51,553 bases of DNA, taken from assembly GCF_000583655.1 (NCBI RefSeq), contig NZ_BAKI01000014.1, forward strand, positions 1 through 51,553, read 5' to 3'. Below the pieces are notes generated by a model. That model searched no databases and had not been told where the DNA came from. It saw nothing but the letters and a program-made list of their open reading frames with translations. A program made the position numbers and the translations under genes. Source of the DNA: Lentilactobacillus farraginis DSM 18382 = JCM 14108 (GTDB lineage Bacteria; Bacillota; Bacilli; Lactobacillales; Lactobacillaceae). This document shows positions 27,410 through 36,715 of this stretch, in pieces; positions within the stretch are counted from its first letter, which is position 1, and each line of letters opens with the position of its first letter.

Positions 27410-29944
27410 CTACTTAATAGCTTCACTAACCGCCTCATTAACGGCTTGCTTTTCATTCTTAATCAAGGCAACTCTGGTTTCAATCACCTTGGTGTCCATC
27501 TTGATTTCACGGGTTAAGCCCGGGGTTGCCAGTTTGGGTTCAAAGAAGGCTTTAAATTCGGCTAATCGGTCGGCTGTCTTGAAGATCCCGGCAATTACCG
27601 TAATGTAAGTGGTAAATTCCATATCGCCACCAACAGTATCTTCCAGCCATTGCCAGTCGTTTCGAATCCAATCCCAAGCAGCTTGTTGCCCATCGTCATT
27701 GGCTAAAACGCCACGGAACCAGGCCCGCAAGTCTTGCGGCTTGATGGTATCGGCATCTTCGAATTTATCGATCAGCCTGCCAATCAACGTCTTATCGGTG
27801 GTACTGGTTAATGCCGCGCAAATATCGGACTTGTAGCTGGCATCGGCTGTTTGGCGATAATCATTCAGCAATTGGTCAAAAAGCTCGGCACTGCCAAAGT
27901 TTTTAACTTCATTTCTCAAAACAAAGACCCGAACAGCGGCCGGCAGTGTTTCCAGCTTATCATGATTGGCAGTAAACAACTCATGAGCTGCCGTCATTGC
28001 TTTTTCGTTTTTAGCATACAATGCAGCACTTAAAACAAGCGGTCGGGTTAATTGATCGTCATTTGACTCACCAGCCTGGCTTGTCCAACCCAATCGGGCA
28101 ACCTGCTTGTCACTCAATTTATCGAATAACGTCCGGAGTTGCTGCTCTTCGGTCGAATCCGGCGTTACAAATTTCTTTAATTCATTGGCAATGCGATAAA
28201 GGCCAACATTGACGATGTAAGCGTGACTGTCGGCAAATTTCGACAGCAGCGGGACCAGATCAGCGTATGATACCTGATGACCTTCTGCCAGTAAGCGCAG
28301 GTCCTGTAGAATTTGAAGTTGAGAAATTGCGTCTAATTTTGGTGCTTCAGCCAAAAGATCGGCAAGCAGTGTCTGGTCATATTTCACAATAAAGTGAGAG
28401 TTATTGCCGACGTTTAAGCGGAACGGTTCGCCGTTGACCCGTCGCAGTTCTTTGTAATTGCCAAGAACCAACTGCTTTTGATCCATAATCTTAGGCGCGT
28501 CTTCGTAATTACTGTTTAGCGGGATCTGCCACTGACGACCAACATCTTTCCCATCACCGATAAAGAACTGTTGCTGCGACAGGGTTAGCCGTTCATTAAC
28601 TACGGAAGCCGTGACAACCGGATAACCAGGTTGTTCCAACCAGGAATTCATAATCTCGCCAACGTTCAAATCGGACGCAGCACCCAGTGCAGCCCACAGA
28701 TCGGCACCGGTAGCATTACCATAATGATGCGCGTCAAAATACTTCTTTAGGCCGGCCCGCAACGCGTCATCACCAAGCAGCGCTCGAACCATTACCAGCA
28801 TTCTGGCACCCTTGGCGTACACAATCGCACCATCAAACAAGGCGTCGATTTCTGCCGGATTGTTTACCTGAACATGAACGGATTGAACACCATCAGTGGC
28901 ATCCCGTCGCAAAGCTGCCGGTGCTTCGGAAGTCTGGAAGGTTTCCCAGATATGCCAATCCGGCTCCAAAGCATCAATCGCAACGTATTCCATCATATTG
29001 GCAAAACTCTCGTTCAACCAGAGGTCGTCCCACCATTTCATGGTAACCAGGTCACCAAACCATTGGTGAGCCAGTTCGTGAGCGATAACCGTCGCAACCA
29101 GCTGTTTCATATTCAGAGCGGTGTTATCGGGATCAAGGACTAAATAGGCTTCCCGATAAGTAACCAGTCCCCAGTTTTCCATCGCGCCGGCTGAAAAGTC
29201 AGGCAGTGCCAACTGCCAGGAATGTGGCAGCGGATACGGTGTTTGATAAAAGTCTTCATAAAATTCAATTGACCGCTTGGCAATATCAAGCGCAAAATCA
29301 AGTTCATTGGCTTTGTGGGCTTTAGTCGCGAAAACGCCGACTTTAACGCCGCTCTTGGTAGTCGTCATCTTACTCTGAAGTTCACCAAAGGCAAAGGCAA
29401 TCAGGTAGGTCGACATCCGAACGGTGGTGTCAAAGTAGTGAACCCCGTCCTTGACTTCTTTTTCCGGCATGTTGCTTAAAATAGTTTCACCAGGATGCTC
29501 GTCGAATTTAATTGCCAAATCAAAAGTGGCTTTGGCTTCCGGCTCGTCCACACAGGGAAAGGCTTGCCGGGCAAAATTGGTCTCAAATTGGGTGCCAATA
29601 ATTTGTTTTTTAACTCCGTCCACTTCATAGTAAGACGGATAAATGCCCATCATACTGTCCGTAAGTGGTGCCGTATAGGTAATGGTTAGGGTCGTTTCCC
29701 CTGCTTGCGGTAGTTCGATTCGAATCGCGTCGTTTTCTCGATCAAGCGTAAACGAAACTGCCTGATCATCAGCTTGAACCGACTCAACTGCCAAATCTTT
29801 TTGGTGAATCGAAATTGCTTGGGTTTTAGCATCTCCTGAGATCGTCGTTGTTCCGGAAATCTGTTTGGTTTCCCGGTTAATGTCCAGGTAAATGTTGTAA
29901 TGTGTTGGTTGGAATGTTTCATAAAAGCGTTTTAATTCAGTCAT
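27410..29944 (-). CDS. pepN: Aminopeptidase N
   Basis: M1 zinc aminopeptidase of 844 aa, the standard PepN size in lactobacilli. GAMENWG (253-259), zinc ligands His289, His293 (HELAH) and Glu312 (LWLNESFA), and catalytic Glu290 are present. It removes N-terminal residues from peptides in the cytosol, completing the use of peptides imported by Opp. ATG at 29944 after GGGAGG; the frame is open to 30010 without a ribosome binding site. A possible promoter AAGACA-18-TATAAT ends at 29975 on the minus strand. Intact. Confidence 0.96.
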   Translation of the reverse strand: MTELKRFYETFQPTHYNIYLDINRETKQISGTTTISGDAKTQAISIHQKDLAVESVQADDQAVSFTLDRENDAIRIELPQAGETTLTITYTAPLTDSMMGIYPSYYEVDGVKKQIIGTQFETNFARQAFPCVDEPEAKATFDLAIKFDEHPGETILSNMPEKEVKDGVHYFDTTVRMSTYLIAFAFGELQSKMTTTKSGVKVGVFATKAHKANELDFALDIAKRSIEFYEDFYQTPYPLPHSWQLALPDFSAGAMENWGLVTYREAYLVLDPDNTALNMKQLVATVIAHELAHQWFGDLVTMKWWDDLWLNESFANMMEYVAIDALEPDWHIWETFQTSEAPAALRRDATDGVQSVHVQVNNPAEIDALFDGAIVYAKGARMLVMVRALLGDDALRAGLKKYFDAHHYGNATGADLWAALGAASDLNVGEIMNSWLEQPGYPVVTASVVNERLTLSQQQFFIGDGKDVGRQWQIPLNSNYEDAPKIMDQKQLVLGNYKELRRVNGEPFRLNVGNNSHFIVKYDQTLLADLLAEAPKLDAISQLQILQDLRLLAEGHQVSYADLVPLLSKFADSHAYIVNVGLYRIANELKKFVTPDSTEEQQLRTLFDKLSDKQVARLGWTSQAGESNDDQLTRPLVLSAALYAKNEKAMTAAHELFTANHDKLETLPAAVRVFVLRNEVKNFGSAELFDQLLNDYRQTADASYKSDICAALTSTTDKTLIGRLIDKFEDADTIKPQDLRAWFRGVLANDDGQQAAWDWIRNDWQWLEDTVGGDMEFTTYITVIAGIFKTADRLAEFKAFFEPKLATPGLTREIKMDTKVIETRVALIKNEKQAVNEAVSEAIK

Positions 29945-30097
29945 GTTATCCTCCCTGATTATTAGATTATGTCTATTATACGACTTTCCCAAGCCCGTTG
30001 TCTTGCGCAAAGATACATTATTTATTCAAGAAAGCGATAGCAATTTAGGAATAATATTACTATAATGAGCATAGATTAAAGATGGGGGGATTTTATT

Positions 30098-31280
30098 TTG
30101 CATCATAATAAAACGGGGCGGCTATCCGCCTCAAAGTACATTATTGTCGTGCTAATGACGTTATTTTTATCGGGTGGCTTGCTGTCCGCCTGCGGTAACA
30201 GTACCGATCAATCGGCCAAGGACCGTTCATCAAAGGTAACAACCGCCAGTCACTCGACGAAAACAACCAGCCGGGCCAGTATGGCAAATTCGCATCAAAA
30301 GCAGGCAGTTGTTCACGCCAAAAAGGCTGCCAAGCACCACACCAGCTCGATTTTAAAGCGACTGGTCTATTATACGGATAAAGAGTCGGCCGGGCCAACT
30401 GATAATTATTACTGGGTAAACGGTAAAGCCCACCTAACCGGCTTCAGCGATCTTAAAGCCGGCGATTACCATTTCACCAATGATGGCCAGGGGCGCTCCG
30501 CTACGGCCAGAGCCGTCTTAACTTATTCGGAATATCGTGCTTCGCAAGGTTCCCGTCAAGGCGATCCACTGGCGCCACCGGCATGGCCTGAAGATAACCC
30601 GCGAGTAGCGATCAACTTCAGTCTCACCGGCCGGACCTATCATGGTTATCTTTATAACCGCAGTCATTCCATCGCCGACAGCCTGCTTGGAAAGAAATCC
30701 TATGCTTCCGAATACAATTTCACGACGGTACCCGTCCCCAAAATGTCGGTGCTAATCAAGACGGCGGCATGCGCTATGCTGAAGAAACCGCTGAAAATTA
30801 TTGGCTGAATCATCCCGGAACCAGCCAAACCATTTCGTATGAAACCACACCGATTTATAAGGGTGATGAAACCTGCCCCGCGGTTCCGTGGTTAATATAA
30901 AATCATCAGACGACGCAATCAATACCGAAATTGTTGTTATTAATTCAGTCGAGGGCATCAAAATTGATTACAATGACGGCAGCAGCAACGCTAAACCGAT
31001 TTCCAATTCAAGCTCAAGGCGCCAAACCAGGCCGTCATCATCTTATGCAAGTCACCGAAATGACAACGTTACCAGAAGTACGGTCAAACAACATGTCAGC
31101 GGCTACACCAAAGATGGGCAGTGGACGGTTGCAGCCAGTGGGATGGTCTTTGTCTCCGATAGTCACAAATACTACTCACGGGTTATTAACCCCGGCAATT
31201 ATCAATATATGTCCATTTCCCAGGCTAATGCCAATGGCGCTACCAGGGCGATCCGGGGAAATCAGTATGCCCAGCCTTGA
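30098..31280 (+). pseudogene. DNA/RNA non-specific endonuclease lipoprotein, EndA-like (two frameshifts)
   Basis: TTG start at 30098 after GGGGGGA; signal peptide with lipobox LLSAC, so a membrane-anchored lipoprotein, then a Ser/Thr/Lys-rich linker and a non-specific endonuclease domain. The catalytic motif is YNRSHSIADSLLG, an NRSH version of the DRGH motif, followed by NFTTGTRPQNVGANQDGGMRY once the frame is repaired. Breaks: 30727 (GG for GGG) and 30876 (CCCC for CCCCC, then P-R-G-S-V-V-N-I). Repaired length 394 aa. Related to the DNA-entry nuclease EndA/NucA group; a role in DNA uptake or degradation outside the cell is inference. Confidence 0.82.
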
Positions 31281-31619
31281 TTAACACAGTTATAATAATT
31301 TTCCAAAATAACGGATTAAGTTATCGTGAATTTAAAATTTCCGCAGATTTATTGATATTAATTTAGACGATTACTGTTAAAAATTGAATTCAAAATAAAT
31401 CAGTTTCATTAATGTAAAAAACCATTCTCGTTAAAATTGAGAATGGCTTTTTAAATAGCTACACATAAAATATACAGTTTCTTCTTTGCCAGCCGGTATT
31501 TACTAATAAAATATTGCTACCTTACCGGAAATCACGCTGTTCAAAATTATACTGATTAGCAACTTGAAAGGTTTAAAATAGTTAGTTTGATTTTCTGATT
31601 TTGATTTCTGCGGAAATTA
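31281..31619. other. AT-rich intergenic stretch, 339 bases
   Basis: No supportable gene. Contains one clear terminator at 31416-31453 (AACCATTCTC and GAGAATGGCTTTTT). The base composition drops noticeably from here to about 32700, marking the start of the accessory patch. Confidence 0.6.
31416..31453 (+). terminator. Intrinsic terminator after the EndA-like gene
   Basis: CCATTCTC and GAGAATGG with a 9-base loop, followed by CTTTTT. Confidence 0.7.
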
Positions 31620-32060
31620 TCAGCCACCGTGCTCATACGTACTGAAAGATGTATCAATACACATGATGTAAAAAGTTTTATCTTGAATTTTTCCAATAAC
31701 GCGCCCTTTTTTGTTCATTCTAAATACCCAAAACCCATCCAAGCAATCCTTATCCCGGTTAGATTCAATAAATTCAGTACTTAACGAAAAATGTATCTCG
31801 GATTCAGCAATCTTTTCCAAACCAGTTTCTTTTGGGTATCCATAAACCGCCACCAGATCATCAGATGATAAACGCAACAAGGCGTTCAAAAAAACCGATT
31901 TAACATTCTTGTTGAAGCCCAAATTATTAAAATTATATTTTTTATCATGCGTTAAAAACGAAAAGTTAAACGTTAACTTAGATGGTGTGAAGTGACTGGG
32001 GATTCTAATTTTCGTCGTGTGGCTAGCTTGTTCTTTCTTAAAAGAAAATCTTTTTGTCAA
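31620..32060 (-). CDS. Hypothetical protein, candidate toxin partner of Panacea antitoxin
   Basis: 146 aa, no membrane segment or signal; family not recognised. The C-terminal half (GFWVFRMNKKGRVIGKI, FYIMCIDTSFSTY) resembles small uncharacterised phage- and TA-associated proteins. Its start overlaps the stop of the Panacea-domain gene by four bases (ATGA), the layout of type II toxin-antitoxin pairs, and it is more AT-rich than the surrounding genes. The toxin role is inferred from the partner and coupling only. Confidence 0.6.
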   Translation of the reverse strand: MTKRFSFKKEQASHTTKIRIPSHFTPSKLTFNFSFLTHDKKYNFNNLGFNKNVKSVFLNALLRLSSDDLVAVYGYPKETGLEKIAESEIHFSLSTEFIESNRDKDCLDGFWVFRMNKKGRVIGKIQDKTFYIMCIDTSFSTYEHGG

Positions 32061-32524
32061 TCTATTTCAACAACTTCTTTTAAGAAGAAGTCTTTCATCT
32101 TCTTTAAAGAAATAGCCTCACTTTGCGGTGTATCTTGCCATGGCGCCTCATGATGTGTCTGATGCATTAAATCAGCTGCAGACTTATCGCCAAAAGCATC
32201 CTGAACCGCATTCACAACAATGCTTAATTTTGGATCACTTTCAATTTCACGGTAATCATTTAAATCTTTCTGAGTGATTGACCCCAAAATGTTACGGCAC
32301 CCCGCATACTTCTTATGAACTTTCTCAACTGCCGGTCCATATTTCCAAGCAACAATCTTTTCGGGAAATGCTTTTTCATTATTAACTGCCAAACTAACGC
32401 CTTGAACATAATAAAGAAGCTTCATCACTTTCATTTGGGTTAGTGGTTCCGCAAAGTCATATCGCTTCAAATCAGCGTTATTATGCACTCTGAACCAATT
32501 TACAAATTTCATAACCTCTTTCAT
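32057..32524 (-). CDS. Panacea-domain (DUF4065/SocA-like) antitoxin
   Basis: 155 aa with the Panacea/SocA pattern: PLTQMKVMKLLYYVQGVSL, then FPEKIVAWKYGPAVEKVHKKY, and a polar C-terminus. Panacea domains are known as versatile antitoxins that neutralise unrelated toxins encoded next to them. Start ATG at 32524 after GGAGGA with 9-base spacing; the frame is open to 32545. First gene of the pair, coupled to the 146-aa gene by an ATGA overlap. Some Panacea proteins are not antitoxins, so function needs the partner's toxicity. Confidence 0.78.
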   Translation of the reverse strand: MKEVMKFVNWFRVHNNADLKRYDFAEPLTQMKVMKLLYYVQGVSLAVNNEKAFPEKIVAWKYGPAVEKVHKKYAGCRNILGSITQKDLNDYREIESDPKLSIVVNAVQDAFGDKSAADLMHQTHHEAPWQDTPQSEAISLKKMKDFFLKEVVEID

Positions 32525-32698
32525 AAGCAATATTCCTCCACTCAAAATATATCACGATAAGCAGCATTCAACAATTCATTACTCGTAAAAATAAACTGTC
32601 TATCAACTGTAACCACTAACTTCTAGAAATATCCGATGGTAGTTAGAACGACAGCTACTTACAGAATCAAATTCGATCACCAGTATTTATTCGGGCCC

Positions 32699-33576
32699 TT
32701 AGAACCTGTTTTTAATCTTTAATAACGTTTCAATAAAAGCCTAATGAAGGCTAAAGCTACCATAATCCGACTAGTTTGTAGATAGCGTTCACAGTTGCGC
32801 CATAGGCGCCGACACTTATCTAACCAACTAAAGGATCGTTCAACCACCCATCGTTGTGGGGTTATTCGCCCATGCTTCAAATCACTTTGTTTTGCGATGA
32901 TCATTTCAGCACCAATCATGTTTTGAACCAAGCCTGCAAAGTTTTCTCCGGTGTAACCACCATCAGCCATCACTCGTTTAACCAAACGAAATTGCTCTGA
33001 GTTTAAAGCCAGTAACGCCGCTGCACCGTCACGTTCAGAAACGTTGGCTGTTGTGATATGAATGCCTGCGGCCAACCATTGATATCCACGGCGAGATGGC
33101 GTTTGATGCCGGAAACTTTTTTACCACCATCATAGCCCTTGTTTTCGGCTGCTTCAGTATTCTTGACACTTTGGGCATCTAAAATGATGAATGAAGTGGG
33201 TGCCGAACGACCCATGCGTAATCGGCCTTGATCGACAATTTTTTTAAGATTAAATCTAACTGGCTATGGCCAACTTCATCAATTGGTTCTGACCAGCGAC
33301 GGAAGTAACCATAAGCCGTTTGCCACTTGGGAAAGTCATGGGGTAACTGACGCCATTGAGATCCAGTACGGAGAATATAGAGAACGGCATTAAAGATCTC
33401 GTAGAGATCCACTTGGCGTGGTCGCGTGCGTTGGCGCACAGCTTCTAAGTCAGGTCGAATTAGTTCAAATTGCTGACGCGTAATGTCACTGGGATAACCA
33501 ATCATCTAAAATCACCTTTTTAATAAAATTATATCAAAAGGAATTCGGTCTAACAAAGATTAAAAACAGGTTCTTA
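32699..33576. mobile_element. IS5-family insertion sequence, complete, TTA target duplication
   Basis: Element 32702-33573 (872 bp) with perfect 19-20 bp terminal inverted repeats, AGAACCTGTTTTTAATCTTT at 32701-32720 and its reverse complement at 33555-33574. It is flanked by TTA on both sides (32699-32701 and 33574-33576), the 3-bp TNA duplication of the IS427/IS1031 part of IS5. The identical ends and intact duplication point to a recent insertion by transposition. It lies 110 bases beyond the Panacea gene. Confidence 0.88.
32719..33505 (-). pseudogene. IS5-family DDE transposase, two ORFs with frame changes
   Basis: Transposase of about 262 codons when joined. N-terminal part with QWRQLPHDFPKWQTAYGYFRRW; DDE residues in FIILDAQS (D), MADGGYTG (D) and RWVVERSFSWLD (E). 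Frame change 1 is at the A run read as TTA-AAA-AAA-TTG near 33240: a -1 slip on A-AAA-AAA gives L-K-K-I-V-D-Q-G, the expected continuation, so it may be programmed frameshifting as known for IS5 subgroups, or a lost A. Frame change 2 at 33074 needs GGT-TTG for GG-TTG and looks like the single-base losses seen elsewhere. Confidence 0.85.
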
Positions 33577-34042
33577 GTCTATTTTGTAAACTAATTTGCA
33601 AAATATTTACTATTGGGGAAACTATAAGGCAACTATCGTTAATTAGTATATGGTGGCATGCCATTAACAGCCTGCACTTCCAACAAACCCTCAAAATTCA
33701 TTTGCTAACATAAATGATTATATCATGCAGACGAACGAACATTCTTTTAAATTTTAGTTAAGCGTATCAGTATTCGCCTATTAATTAAAGCCAAACGCTT
33801 GCTGACCAAATTTTCTAGTAACTTAACATGAAAATTATATTTTTTTAGACGCAAGAGGTAATAAGGCCAGAAAAAGGAGATTGTGTGTGGAAGAAATTTT
33901 CATATTATTTCTCCCACACGATCTCCCACACTTTGATGATTCTTTCTGCAATCTGATGAATTTTAGAAATCCTTATTTACAAACAAAAAGCCCGCATGAA
34001 GCTCATACAAGCTCACGCAGACTCATTGAAAAACGTCAAATT
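33577..34042. other. Non-coding stretch behind guaA, possible attachment-site remnant
   Basis: No supportable gene in 466 bases. Two structured parts are visible. At 33876-33926 a long imperfect hairpin (GGAGATTGTGTGTGG against CCCACACGATCTCC) contains TCTCCCACAC twice as a direct repeat (33910 and 33922). At 33999-34025 there are three heptamers, AAGCTCA, AAGCTCA and AGACTCA, spaced exactly ten bases apart, 18 bases from the guaA stop. Direct repeats beside guaA recall tyrosine-integrase arm and core sites, but no integrase gene is in the window. Confidence 0.45.
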
Positions 34043-35605
34043 TTATTCCCACTCAATTGTCGAAGGCGGCTTACTCGTAACGTCATACACGATACGGTTA
34101 ACCCCATCAACTTCGTTTACAATCCTGGTAGAAATCTTTTGAAGAACATCCCAAGGTAAGCGGGCAAAGTCAGCAGTCATCCCATCAACCGAGTTGACGG
34201 CTCGAATGGCAACGGTATAATCATACGTTCGCCCATCGCCCATTACGCCAACACTCTTGAAACCTGGTAAAACTGTGAAATACTGCCAAACTTTTCGCTG
34301 GAGCCCAGCTTTGGCAATTTCATCCCGTAAGATAAAGTCACTGTCACGAACAATTCGCAGCTTATCCGGCGTTACTTCACCAAGCACCCGAATGCCAAGA
34401 CCCGGTCCCGGGAATGGCTGACGCCAAACCAATGATTCAGGCATTCCAAGCTTTTCACCGATTTCACGGGCTTCATCTTTGAATAACTTGTTTAAAGGTT
34501 CAATCAGCTTAAACTTCATGTCCTCTGGTAATCCGCCGACATTGTGGTGGGATTTGATGGTCTGTGCCGTGTCGGTCCCACTTTCCACTACGTCGGTATA
34601 AAGCGTTCCCTGAGCCAGAAACTCAATGCCGTTTAATTTCCGAGCTTCGTCATTGAAGACCTGGATAAACTCATTCCCAATAATCTTTCGTTTCTTTTCG
34701 GGATCGGTTACACCCTTTAACTTGGAAAGGAAGCGTTCCTGAGCATCCACCTTAATAATGTTCAGGCCAAATTTACCGACCAGGCTGTCCATAACCTGTT
34801 GGGCTTCATTCTTCCGCAATAAACCGTGATCCACGAAAATGCTTGTCAATTGCTTACCGATTGCTTTGTGCAGTAAGACGCCCACAACGGAAGAATCAAC
34901 ACCACCTGAAAGTCCCAAAAGTACTTTCTTGTCACCGACTGTTTCCCGAATGTGCTGAATCTGCAGGTCGATGAAGTCGTTCATTGTCCAGTTGGCCTTT
35001 GCATGGCAAACGTTAAAGGCAAAGTTTTTCAGAATTTCGTTACCAAACTGGGTATTGCGCACCTCGGCATGGAATTGGATTCCGTAAAAGTTTCGATTAA
35101 CATCCTGCATTGCTGAAATCGGACAATCTTCACTGGTTGCGACATTTTCAAATCCAGAAGGTACATCGGTTACCAAATCGCCGTGACTCATCCAGACAGT
35201 CTGCTTACGAGGTGTATTTTCAAACAACACGGCGTCATTTGAAGTTACCTCGATATCGGCATGACCGTATTCGGAGTTGTCGGCTTTTTCAACCTTGCCA
35301 TCGAGGGTGAAGGCCATCAGCTGCATTCCATAACAGATTCCCAAAATTGGAATCCCCAGCTTGAAGACATCCGGGTCAACCCGTAAAGCGCCCTCTTCAT
35401 ACACACTATTTGGACCCCCGGAGAAAATAATTCCCTTAGGGTTCATTTCTTTGATCTCATTTGCGGACAATTTATGCGATTTAAGCTCGGAATATACGCC
35501 TAAATCACGAATTCTACGGGTAATCAATTGGTTGTATTGACTCCCGAAATCCAGCACTAAGATCTTATCGAAGCTTGATAAGTCCACGTTTGCCAAATCA
35601 TACAC
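34043..35605 (-). CDS. guaA: GMP synthase (glutamine-hydrolysing)
   Basis: 520 aa, full length. N-terminal class I glutamine amidotransferase with Cys91 in GICYGMQLM and the QFHAEV region; ATP-pyrophosphatase P-loop [11 protein letters not shown]-terminal dimerisation domain ending TIEWE. It converts XMP to GMP in purine synthesis. ATG at 35605 after AAAGGG; a TTG at 35596 is a possible alternative. The 3' end of guaA is a known integration site for mobile elements in Firmicutes, and here it borders the accessory patch. Confidence 0.97.
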   Translation of the reverse strand: MYDLANVDLSSFDKILVLDFGSQYNQLITRRIRDLGVYSELKSHKLSANEIKEMNPKGIIFSGGPNSVYEEGALRVDPDVFKLGIPILGICYGMQLMAFTLDGKVEKADNSEYGHADIEVTSNDAVLFENTPRKQTVWMSHGDLVTDVPSGFENVATSEDCPISAMQDVNRNFYGIQFHAEVRNTQFGNEILKNFAFNVCHAKANWTMNDFIDLQIQHIRETVGDKKVLLGLSGGVDSSVVGVLLHKAIGKQLTSIFVDHGLLRKNEAQQVMDSLVGKFGLNIIKVDAQERFLSKLKGVTDPEKKRKIIGNEFIQVFNDEARKLNGIEFLAQGTLYTDVVESGTDTAQTIKSHHNVGGLPEDMKFKLIEPLNKLFKDEAREIGEKLGMPESLVWRQPFPGPGLGIRVLGEVTPDKLRIVRDSDFILRDEIAKAGLQRKVWQYFTVLPGFKSVGVMGDGRTYDYTVAIRAVNSVDGMTADFARLPWDVLQKISTRIVNEVDGVNRIVYDVTSKPPSTIEWE

Positions 35606-35680
35606 CCTTTCAAAGTTGCTACATAAATAATAAACGATTTAACCATGATTGGTCAACATTGTTTGGTAAAAAACAAACAT

Positions 35681-36604
35681 TCAATACTTTCTAAGATACA
35701 AACGATCGATAATATGGTGATCGGTCTTGTGCATAATCATATCAGCTCTTGAGCGGGTCGGGAGAATATTTGCTTTCAGGTTCGGCAGATCGATTCTGTC
35801 CCAGACTTCCCTGGCCATCTGAAAAGCTTCCTGACGATCGCCAATCGCGTACTGATAGTAATAATTGTGTGGATCTTGAAAAGCCGTATCCATCAACTTG
35901 GCAAACCGATCCAGATACCACTTTTCAATTAAGCGTTCATCAGCATCCATATAAATCGAGAAATCGGTAAAGTCACTGACATAAATCTGTTCGTTGCTTG
36001 GCAGCTGCAGGGTGTTAATCCCTTCAACAATCAACACATCCGGCCGGTCAATAATATCAAATCGATTGGGAATGATATCATAAACCTGATGGGAATATAC
36101 CGGTGACTGCACAATGGGAACGCCTGACTTAACCGAGTTTAAGAACTGAATTAACTTCGCCATATCATAACTTTCCGGAAATCCCTTTCGATCAGACAGC
36201 CCCCGCTTCTTTAGTTCGGCATTCGAATATAAGAAGCCGTCTGTCGTGATCAGCTTGATGTTTTCACCGGTAAAGTAACTGGTTAACAATTCTTCCAAAA
36301 CCCGGGCAGTCGTTGATTTACCAACCGCAACACTACCGGATATCCCAATGATAAACGGTACCGTGCGAACCCGTTTGTGAAGAAATCGGGCTTTAGTAGT
36401 CTGCCACTGATCAAAATTATCTTTTTGCAGTCGAATCATATGCACCAGCGGCTTGAAAATGTCTGAAACATCCTGAATCGAAATTTGATCGTTAAATGCC
36501 TTGATATGCCGCAATTCACTCTGAGTCAACGGCAGGTCAATTTCATTGTAAAAATGTTTCCATTGTTCTTTGGTAAACGAATAATAGTTAATTAAATCAT
36601 CCAT
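35681..36604 (-). CDS. coaA: Pantothenate kinase (type I)
   Basis: 307 aa prokaryotic type I pantothenate kinase, first step of coenzyme A synthesis. The P-loop is GSVAVGKS (90-97), the family motif TTDGFLYSNAELKKRG follows, and the C-terminal part IYMDADERLIEKWYLDRF agrees with CoaA. Intact single gene, no frame problem. ATG at 36604. Promoter not evident in the short gap to helD. Confidence 0.95.
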   Translation of the reverse strand: MDDLINYYSFTKEQWKHFYNEIDLPLTQSELRHIKAFNDQISIQDVSDIFKPLVHMIRLQKDNFDQWQTTKARFLHKRVRTVPFIIGISGSVAVGKSTTARVLEELLTSYFTGENIKLITTDGFLYSNAELKKRGLSDRKGFPESYDMAKLIQFLNSVKSGVPIVQSPVYSHQVYDIIPNRFDIIDRPDVLIVEGINTLQLPSNEQIYVSDFTDFSIYMDADERLIEKWYLDRFAKLMDTAFQDPHNYYYQYAIGDRQEAFQMAREVWDRIDLPNLKANILPTRSRADMIMHKTDHHIIDRLYLRKY

Positions 36605-36677
36605 AAGTTATTGTCTCCGCCCGTCAAGAATACCCATAAATTATAACATCTCAGCGACTAAAAAGCGCCTTAAAATT

Positions 36678-36713
36678 AAAAGCCGTAGCGGCAAAGTCAA
36701 CCACGGCTTTTGG
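36678..36713 (-). terminator. Intrinsic terminator after helD
   Basis: AAAAGCCGT and ACGGCTTTT flank a loop, with T-rich sequence on the minus-strand side. Confidence 0.6.
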
Positions 36714-36715
36714 TT

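Noticed and set aside
33881..34159. Open frame of 92 codons overlapping the guaA 3' end
   Set aside because: Antisense to guaA for a third of its length; the rest is the structured non-coding repeat region.
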